Assembly: GCA_019648995.1 (NCBI GenBank)
Contig: BLXT01003739.1
Coordinates: 546,755 to 583,241 of the forward strand
Length of the DNA stretch: 36,487 nt
Reading direction: 5' to 3'
DNA from: Plakobranchus ocellatus
Taxonomy: Eukaryota; Mollusca; Gastropoda; Plakobranchidae
A program made the translations under genes and the position numbers. The notes beneath the pieces were generated by a model that saw only the letters and a list, made by a program, of their open reading frames with translations, ran no database searches and was not told the origin of the DNA. The first letter of the stretch is position 1; each line of letters starts with the position of its first letter. Below are positions 27,809-36,487 of the stretch, piece by piece.

Positions 27809-28280
27809 CTGGTGCGAATACTAAGAGGACGGTTGTTCCCGACATGAAAGAATATAAAGTATACAAAATATAAGTATAAATGTAGAGTTACTCTGTCGTT
27901 ATTAAATGAAAAATGATAATGTGTTTTAGCTTATCTTCATTAACGCAAGTAAAAACTGTGAGCTTTAGCTTTCCTTTTCTCTGGTAATGCTACATGGAAT
28001 ACAAACGCAAATATTAGCCCTCTTTGTCGGTTTGTCTGCGCTCTGTGATACATTTTGGAATGATTTTAGTTTTGTTGAGGCTATTGCGAACCGTGAATAA
28101 CTTCATCTATGTGTTTATTATCACATTTTTGTGTACTGAACACTGGAGAATAAAATGTGATCCTCATTGTATTTTTCTGTTCTGTTCTTATGAGATCTTT
28201 TTACCAGTTGACCTCAGTGTTGAGTGACAAGACTGTGTCCGGCTGTCGAAGTTAAGGATGCGACATACATGCAGTGCTCA
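27809..28280. other. Upstream sequence, nothing recognised
   Basis: AT-rich sequence between the first visible Ig exon and the 78 bp minisatellite. No signal-peptide exon with a donor was identified on the minus strand. Confidence 0.45.
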
Positions 28281-28999
28281 GACTACGGTTGGGTATCATA
28301 AAACAACCCCTTTGCAAGTCTTTGACCTCCAGCTACGCAGATTAGCTTCCAAGGTAAGGAAATTTTCAGGCATCATAGTCTAACCCCTTTGCAATTCAAA
28401 TGTTAAGGATAATGGTAGGTATCATGGAGCGACTATCACTCATGTCTTTGACCTCAAACTACTGCGAGTAGCCTCCAATATTCAGGCTTCTGTTGGGTAT
28501 CATGGAGCAACTACCACTCATATCTTTGACCTCAAACTACTGCAAATAGCCTCCATTATTCAGGCTTCTGTTGGGTATCATGGAGCAACTACCACGCATG
28601 TCCTTGACCTCGAACTACTGCGAGTAGCCTCCATTATTCAGGCTTCTGTTGGGTATCATGAAGCAACCCACACCCATGTTCTTTATCTCAAACTACCGCG
28701 ACTGGCCTCCAATGTTAAAGCTCTTCTTGGGTATCATGGGGCAACTACCACGCATGTCCTTGACCTCGAACTACTGCGAGTAGCCTCCATTATTCAGGCT
28801 TCTGTTCGGTATCATGAAGCAACCCACACCCATGTCCTTTATCTCAAACTACCGCGACTGGCCTCCAATGTTAAGGCTCCTCTTGGGTATCATGGGGCAA
28901 CTACCACGCATGTCCTTGACCTCAAACTACCTCGACTCACCTCCACTAATCGACCAGTGGCTAATATCATGGAGTTATCCCCACTCAAGTCCTTGGCAT
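28281..28999 (+). repeat. 78 bp minisatellite with open plus-strand frame
   Basis: The GTATCAT anchor recurs every 78 bases at 28420, 28498, 28576, 28654, 28732, 28810 and 28888. Two more diverged copies sit at the left and a 1 bp-shifted one near 28965. The frame is open from 28384 to a stop at 28999 and reads a 26-residue repeat such as QASVGYHGATTTHVLDL. The central copies alternate between two types (GATTTHVLDLELLRVASII and EATHTHVLYLKLPRLASNV), giving a 156-base dimer. There is no initiating Met and no evidence of translation. Confidence 0.9.
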
Positions 29000-29225
29000 A
29001 AGCTGTTTCTGAAGAATTCCCTCTTCTCAAGCACTCTACAGCTATTGTTAAAGCGTTGTTTCTTATTAATTTGACGTGCTATTGAGCTCCATCTGTCTCT
29101 GTTGTCATTATCCCTGGTACATTCCTTTCTGTCTTCCTCGACCATGTCTTGATGCTTCATACGATCCTGCAACATTAGGCTTTGCCTAACTCCTGCTTTC
29201 TTCCCTTTTTCTAGCGAAAAAAACT
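29000..29225. other. Unique sequence, nothing recognised
   Basis: Short boundary between the 78 bp minisatellite and the purine-rich field. Confidence 0.5.
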
Positions 29226-29719
29226 ATTGTTTGTTCAGCGCAAAATGAAGCATACATATACAGAGGAGAAGAAAAGAAAACAGAAATGTGCATGCAGATA
29301 GAAAGATAGATAAATAGAAAGAGAGAGAGAGAGAGAAGGATTAACACACAGTAGAGAAGAAAAGAAGGCAGAAATGTGCATGCAGGTAGGGAGAGAGACA
29401 GAGAGATAGAATCATACATAAGGAGAGAGGGAGGGAGAACCATGCAATAGAGAGTAAAAGAGAATTATGCATACAGAGAAAGAGAGGGAGAGAGAGAGAG
29501 AGAGAAATAGAAAAGCATACACTTAGAGACAGATTGAAAGAAAAAAAAAGAGAAAGAGAGACAAGCATACATATAGAGAAAGAGAGACAGGCAGAGAGAT
29601 AAAGGCATACTTGCAGAGAGGCACAGAGAAGTGTACAAGCAGAGAAAGAGCGAAGGAGAGGGAGAGAGAGAGAAGAAGAGAAAGCAATATATGCAAAAAG
29701 AGAAAGGGAGAAATACACA

Positions 29720-29761
<42 letters not shown>

Positions 29762-30389
29762 GCAGACAAACAGACTGACAGACAGACAGACAGACAGACA
29801 GACAGAAACAATTTTGCATACAGAGAGATGGAGACAGAATCATGCATGCAGAAAGAGGGAGAGAGAATCAGGCCTGCATAGAGAGGGAGAGAGAGGTATA
29901 TACATGCAGACAAAGAAGGAGAGAGAATCAGGCATACAAAGAAAGGGAGAAAGAATCATGCATAAGGAGAGAGGGAGAGCAAACCATGCATACAGATAGA
30001 GTGAAAAAGACATATGCATACAGAGAGAGATAAAGAGAGAGGGAGAGATGACGTACAGAGAGGGAGAAAGAAAGAACCATTCTTACAGAGAGAAGGAGAG
30101 AAAGAGATGACCATACAAGAAGACAGACATCGAGAGGAAATCAGGTATATTAAGAGAAAGAAGCATACATGCATACAAAGAAAGAGAAACAGTTATGATA
30201 GACAGAGAGGGAAAGAGAATGTGCATACAGAGAGAGAGAGAGAAAGAAAGAAAAGCATACAGGGAAGGAGGAACGGTCATGCATACACAGAATATGAGAG
30301 AGTATCGTGCATACAGAGAAAGAGAGAGGGTGAGAGAGGGAGAAACACACAGGAAAAAATAGAAGGCGAATGATTCGTGCATGCAGAGC
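29226..30389 (+). repeat. Degenerate purine-rich repeat, edge of the 36 bp satellite
   Basis: Irregular units of about 30-60 bases alternate CATGCATACAGAG-like cores with GAGA tracts. A pure GA run lies at about 29725-29757 and a GACA run at about 29777-29806. The motifs are those of the 36 bp satellite but the spacing is irregular. Long Ser/Leu antisense frames here are by-products. Confidence 0.88.
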
Positions 30390-33300
30390 GAAAGATAGAC
30401 AGATAGGTGCATGCATGCTGAGAGAGAAAGAGAGACAGATAGGAGCATGCAAGCTGAGAGAGAAAGAGAGACAGATGGGGGCATACATGCTGAGAGAGAA
30501 AAAGAGACAGATAGAGGCATTCATACTGAGAGAGAAAGAGAGACAGATAGGGGCATGCATGCTGACAGAGAAAGAGAGACAGATGGGGGCATGCATGCTG
30601 AGAGAGAAAGAAACAGATAGGGGCATGCATGCTGAGAGAGAAAAAGAGACAGATAGGGGCATGCATGCTGAGAGAGAAAAGAGACAGATAGGGACATGCA
30701 TACTGAGAGAGAAAGAGAGACAGATGGGGGCATGCATGCTGAGAGAGAAAGAGAGACATATAGGGGCATGCATGCTAAGAGAGAAAGAGAGACAGATAGG
30801 GGCATGCATGCTGAGAGAGAAAGAGAGACACATAGGGCGTGCATGCTGAGAGAGAAGGAGAGACAGATAGGGGCATGCATGCTGAGAGAGAAAGAGAGAC
30901 AGATAAGGGCATACATGCTGAGATAAAGAGAGACAGATATGGGCAAGCATGCTGAGAGAGAAAGAGAGACAGATAGGGGAATGTATGCTGAGAGAGAAAG
31001 AGAGACAGATAGGGGCATGCATGCTGAGAGAGAAAGAGAGACAGATAAAGGCATGCATGCTGAGAGAGAAAGAGAGACAGATAGGGGCATGCGTGCTGAG
31101 AGAGAAGGAGAGACATATAGGGGCATGCATGCTGAGAGAGAAAGCGAGACAGATAGGGCGTGCATGCTGAGGGAGAAAGAGAGACAGATATGGGCATGCA
31201 TGCTTAGAGAGAAAGAGAGACTTATAGGGGCATACATACTGAGAGAGAAAGAGAGACAGATAGGGACATGCATGCTGAGAGAGAAAGAGAGGCAGATAGG
31301 GGCATGCATGCTGAGAGAGAAAGAGAGACAGATAGGGGCATGCATGCTGAGAGAGAAAGAGAGCCAGATAGGGGCATGCATGCTGAGGGACAAAGAGAGA
31401 CAGATAGGGGCATGCATGCTGAGAGAGAAAGAGAGACAGATAGGGGCATGCATGCTGAGGGACAAAGAGAGACAGATAGGGCGTGCATGCTGAGACAGAA
31501 AGAGAGACACATAGGGACATGCATGCTGAGAGAGAAAAAGACACAGATAGGGGGCATGCATGCTGACAGACAAAGAGAGACAGATAGGGGTATGTATGCT
31601 AAGAGAGAAAGAGAGACAGATAGGGGCATGTATGCTGAGGGACAAAGAGAGACAGACAGGGACATGCATATTGAGAGAAAAAGAGACAGAGAGGGGCATG
31701 CATGCTGAGGGAAATAGAGAAAGATAGGGCGTGCATGCTGAGAGAGAAAGAGAGACAGATTGGGGCATGCATGCTGAGCGAAAGAGAGACAGATAGGGCG
31801 TTCATACTGAGAGAGAAAGAGAGACAGATAAAGGCATGCATGCTGAGAGAGAAAGAGGTACAGATAGGGGCATGCATGCTGAGAGAGAAAAAGAGATAGA
31901 TAGTGGCATGCATGCTGAGAGAGAAAGAGAGACAGATAGGGCGTGCATGCAGAGAGAAAGAGAGACTGATAGGGGCATGCATCCTGAGAGAGAAAGTGAG
32001 ACAGATAGGGGCATGCATGCTGAGAGAGAATGAGAGACAGATAGGGGCATACGTGCTGAGAGAGAAAGAGAGACATATAGGGGCATGCATGCTGAGGAAA
32101 AGAGAGACAGATAGAGGCATGCATGCTGAGAAGGAAAGAGTGACAGATAGGGGCATGCATGCTGAGAGAGAAAAAGAGACAGATAGGGGCGTGCATGCTG
32201 AGAGAAAAAGAGAGACAGATAGGGGCATGCATGCTGAGGGAAAAAAGAGAGACAGATATGGACATGCATGCTTAGAGAGAAAGAGAGACATATAGGGGCA
32301 TACATGATGAGAGAGAAAGAGAGACAGATAGGGACATGCAGCTGAGAGAGAAAAAGAGACAAATAGGGGTATGCATAGTGAGAGAGAAAGAGAGACAGAT
32401 AGGGGCATTCATGCTGAGGGACAAAGAGAGACAGATAGGGGCATGCATGCTGAGGGAAAGAGAGACAGATAGGGGCATGCATGCTGAGAGAGAAAAAGAG
32501 ACAGAGGGGGGCGTGCATGCTGAGCGAAAAAGAGAGACAGATAGGGGCATGCATGCTGAGGGACAAAAAGAGACAGATAGGGGCATGCATGCTGAGAGAA
32601 AAAGAGAGACAGATAGGGGCATACATGCTGAGGGAAAGAGAGACACATAGGGGCATGCATGCTGAGAGAGAAAGAGAGACAGATAGGGACATGCATGCTG
32701 AGAGAGAAAAAGAGACAGACAGGGGCATGCATGCTGAGATAAAAAGAAAGAGAGATAGGGGCATGCATGCTGAGAGAAAGAGAGACAGATAGGGGCATGC
32801 ATGCTGAGGGAAATAGAGAAAGATAGGGCGTGCATGCTGAGAGAGAAAGAGGGAATGATATGGGCATGCATGCTGAGAGAGAAAGAGAGATAGATAGGGG
32901 CATGCACTCTGAGAGAGAAAGAGAGACAGATAGGACGTGCATGCTGAGAGAGAAAGAGAGACAGATAGGGGCATGCATCCTGAGAGAGAAAGTGAGACAG
33001 ATAGGGGCATGCATGCTGAAGGAGAAAGAGAGACAGATAGGGGCATGCATGCTGAAGGAAAGAGAGACAGATAGGGGCATGCATGCTGAGGGACAAAGAG
33101 AGACAGATAGGGGCATACATGCTGAGAAAGAAAGAGAGACAGATAGGGGCATGCATGCTGAGGGACAAAGAGAGACAGATAGGGTATGCATGCTGAGAGA
33201 GAAAGAGAGACAGATTTGGGCATGCATGCTGAGGGAAAGAGAGACAGATAGGGCGTGCATGCTGAGAGAGAAAGAGAGACAGATAAGGCGTGCATGCTGC

Positions 33301-36300
33301 GAGAGAAAGAGAGACAGATTGGGGCATGCATGCTAAGGGAAAGAGAGACAGATAGGGCGTTCATGCTGAGAAAGAAAGAGAGACAGATAGGGGCATGCAT
33401 GATGAGAGAGAAAGAGAGACAGATAGGGGCATGCATGCTGAGAGAGAAAGAGAGAAACATAGGGGCATGCATGCTGAGAGAAAGAGAGGCAGATAGGGCG
33501 TGCATGCTGAGAGAGAAAGAGAGACAGATAGGGGCATGCATGCTTAGAGAGAAAGAGAGACAGATAGGGGCATGCGTGCTGAGAGAGAAAGAAAGACATA
33601 TAGGGGCATGCATGCTGAGGAAAAGAGAGACAGATAGAGGCATGCATGCTGAGGGAGAAAGAAAGACAGATAAGGGCATGCATGCTGAGAGAGAAAAAGA
33701 GATATATAGGGGCATGCATGCTGGGAGAAAAAGAGAGACAGATAGGGGCATGCATGCTGAGAGAGAAAGAGAGACACATAGGGAAATGCATGCTGAGGGA
33801 GAAAAAGGGACAGATAGGGGCATGCATCCTGAGAGAAAAAGAGAGACAGATAGGGGCATGCATGCTGAGGGAGAAAGAGAGACAGATATGGACATGCATG
33901 CTTAGAGAGAAAGAGAGACATATAGGGGCATACATGATGAGAGAGAAAGAGAGACAGATAGGGACATGCAGCTGAGAGAGAAAAAGAGACAGATAGATGC
34001 ATGCATAGTGAGAGAGAAAGAGAGACAGATAGGGGCATGCATGCTGAGGGACAAAGAGAGACAGATAGGGGCATGCATGCTGAGGGAAAGAGAGACAGAT
34101 AGGGGCATGCATGCTGAGGGAAAGAGAGACAGATAGGGCGTGCATGCTGAGAGAGAAAGAGAGACACATTGGGGCATGCATGCCGAGGGAAAGAGAGACA
34201 GATAGGGCGTGCATGCTGAGAGAGAAACAGGGACAGATAGAGGCATGCATGCTGAGAGAAAAAGAGAGACAGATAGGGGCATACATGCTGAGGGAAAGAG
34301 AGACACATAGGGGCATGCATGCTGAGAGAGAAAGACAGACAGATAGGGACATGCATGCTGAGAGAGAAAAAGAGACAGATAGGGGCATGCATGCTGAGAG
34401 AGAAAGAGGGACAGATAGGGGCATGCATGCTGAGAGAGAAAGTGAGATAGATAGGGGCATGCATGCTGAGAGAGAAAGAGAGACAGATAGGGCGTGCATG
34501 CTGAGAGAGAAAGAGAGACAGAAAGTGGCATGCATCCTGAGGGAGAAAGTGAGATAGATAGGGGCATGCATGCTGAGAGAGAAAAAGAGACAGATAGGGG
34601 CGTCCATGCTGTGAGAAAAAGAGAGACAGATAGGGGCATGCAGGCTGAGAGAGAAAGAGAGACAGATATGGGCATGCATGCTGAGGGACAAAGAGAGACA
34701 GATAGGAGCATGCATGCTGAGAGAAAGAGAGACAGATAGGGGCATGCATGCTGAGAGAAAGAGAGACAGATAGGGGCATGCATGCTGAGAGAAAGAGAGA
34801 CAGATAGAGGCATGCATGCTGAGGGAAAGAGAGACAGATAGAGGCATGCATGCTGAGAAAAAAAGAGACACATATAGGGGCATTCATGCTGAGAGAGAAA
34901 GAGAGACAGATAGGGGCATGCATGCTGAGGGAAAGAGAGACAGAAAGAGGCATGCATGCTGAGAAAGAAAGAGTGACAGATAGGGCATGCATGCTGAGAG
35001 AGAAAAAGAGACAGATAGGGTCATGCATGCTGGGAGAAAAAGAGAGACAGATAGGGGCATGCATGCTGAGAGAGAAAGAGAGACATATAGGGGCATACAT
35101 GCTGAGAAAGAAAGAGAGACAGATAGGGGCATGCGTGCTGAGAGAGAAAGAGAGACATATAGGGGCATGCATGCTGAGAGAGAAAAAGAGAGGGATAGGG
35201 GCGTGCAAGCTGAGAGAAAAAGACAGACAGATAGGGGCTTGCATGCTGACGGAGAAAAAGAGACAGATATGAACATGCATGTTGAGAGAGAAAGAGAGAC
35301 ATATAGGGGCATACATGATGAGAGAGAAAGACAGACAGATAGGGACATGCAGCTGAGAGAGAAAAAGAGACAGATAGGGGCATGCATGCTGAGAGAGAAA
35401 GAGAGACAGATAGGGGCATGCATGCTTAGGGACAAAGAGAGACAGATAGGGGCATGCATGCTGAGAGAAAGAGAGACAGATAGGGGCATGCATGCTGAGG
35501 CAAAGAGAGACAGATAGGGCGTGCATGCTGAGAGATAAAGAGAGACACATTGGGGCATGCATGCCGAGGGACAGAGAGACAGATAGGGCGTTCATGCTGA
35601 GAGAGAAAGATAGACAGATAGGGCGTGCATGATGAGAGAGATAGAGGGGCAGATAGGGGCATGCATGCTGAGGGACAAAAAGAGACAGATAGGGGCATGC
35701 ATGCTGAGAAAGAAAGAGAGACAGATAGGGGCATGCATGCTGAGGGAAAGAGAGACAGATATGGGCATGCATGCTGAGAGAGAAAGAGAGACAGATAGGG
35801 GCATGCATGCTGAGAGAGAAAGAGATACATATAGGGGCATGCATGCTGAGGGAAAGAAAGACAGATGGGGCGTGCATGCTGAGAGAGAAAGAGAGACAGA
35901 TATGGGCATGCATGCTTAGAGAGAAAGAGAGACATATAGGGGCATACATGCTGAGAGAGAAAGAGAGACATATAGGGACATGCATGCTGAGAGAGAAAAA
36001 GAGACAGATAGGGGCATGCATGCTGAGAGAGAAAGAGAGACAGATAGGGGTATGCATGCTGAGAGAGAAAGAGAGACAGATAGGGCGTGCATGCTAAGAA
36101 AGAAAGAGGTTCAGATAGGGGCATGCATGCTGAGAGAGAAAGAGAGACAGATAAGGGCATACATACAGAGCGAAAGAGAGACAGATAGCGGCATACATGC
36201 TGAGGGACAAAGAGAGACAGATAGGAGCATACATGCTGAGAAAGAAAGAGAGACAGATAGGGGCATGCATGCTGAGGGAAAGAGAGACAGATAGGGCGTT

Positions 36301-36487
36301 CATGCTGAGAGAGAAAGAGAGACAGATAGAGCGTGCATGCTGAAAGAGAAAAAGGGACAGATAGGGGCATCCATGATGAGAGAGAAAGAGAGACAGATAG
36401 GGGCATACATGCTGAGGGACAAAGAGAGACAGATAGGAGCATGCATGCTGAGAGAAAGAGAGACAGATAGGGGCATGCATGCTGAGA
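30390..36487 (+). repeat. 36 bp satellite, about 170 copies, running off the window
   Basis: The unit is GGGGCATGCATGCTGAGAGA followed by GAAAGAGAGACAGATA. Variants of 32 and 35 bases lack GAGA or one G (GGGCGTGC form). Each unit joins the alternating purine-pyrimidine palindrome GCATGCATGC to a purine tract of 22-26 bases. Because 36 is a multiple of three and the unit lacks stops, frames of up to 837 codons appear on both strands (MHAERERETDRG forward, PICLSFSLSMHA reverse). They are not genes. Confidence 0.97.

Noticed and set aside
28024..28227. 67-codon hydrophobic plus-strand ORF as a membrane protein
   Set aside because: AT-rich chance frame rich in Phe/Leu/Ile, with no supporting context or conserved motif.
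30150..36480. Very long open frames (up to 837 codons) on both strands, Ser/Leu/Cys-rich or Arg/Glu-rich
   Set aside because: They are readings of the stop-free 36 bp satellite. All frames on both strands give 12-residue repeats, frames switch at every unit-length variant, and no promoter, splice pair or non-repeat coding edge exists.
30390..36487. CRISPR-like regular direct repeats of 36 bases
   Set aside because: Units are head to tail with no spacers, the genome is eukaryotic, and no cas genes are present.

Overview
The window looks like nuclear DNA of an invertebrate animal, most likely a gastropod mollusc. The reasons are abundant AGATCTAGATCT-type words, dense microsatellites and minisatellites, a CsRn1-type and a Gmr1-type Ty3/gypsy retrotransposon, a Mutator-like transposase relic, tRNA-derived SINE copies and GT-AG introns. 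The species assignment is inference; nothing bacterial is seen.

The main host gene is almost invisible to ORF calling because it is cut into short exons. Reading splice sites on the minus strand gives seven exons: 27808-27623, 25072-24893, 16597-16406, 14989-14831, 14099-13896, 9568-9410 and 8956-8825. Every exon is a multiple of three and phase 1 to phase 1. They join in one frame into three immunoglobulin-like (Ig) domains, each split by an intron, followed by a transmembrane segment. A weaker candidate for a cytoplasmic tail exon lies at 1999-1776. The signal peptide exon, and perhaps more Ig domains, must lie beyond the repeat field at the right end of the window.

Layout, left to right: TATC, TA and GA simple repeats (1-1680); a degenerate ~44 bp minisatellite (1775-2720 and 7930-8690) interrupted by a CsRn1-like LTR retrotransposon (3133-7719); the TM exon and Ig-C second-half exon (8.8-9.6 kb); TA and GT runs, short repeats and a minus-strand SINE (9.8-10.7 kb); AT-rich sequence (10.7-12.6 kb); a 70 bp satellite rich in CACGTG (12.60-13.67 kb); Ig-C first half and Ig-B second half (13.9-15.0 kb); an AGC/AAG-rich minisatellite (15.2-16.37 kb); Ig-B first half (16.4-16.6 kb); a Gmr1-like retrotransposon with integrase before reverse transcriptase, inserted into a SINE (18041-24167); Ig-A second half (24.9-25.1 kb); a Mutator-like transposase relic (25.3-26.5 kb); Ig-A first half (27.6-27.8 kb); a 78 bp minisatellite with an open plus-strand frame (28.28-29.0 kb); then purine-rich repeat from 29.23 kb to the window end, dominated by a 36 bp satellite.

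The picture is one long receptor-type gene whose introns have been colonised by mobile elements and arrays. All retroelement coding regions carry frameshifts, stops or lost catalytic residues, so none looks autonomous as sequenced. Two runs of N mark assembly gaps inside repeats.
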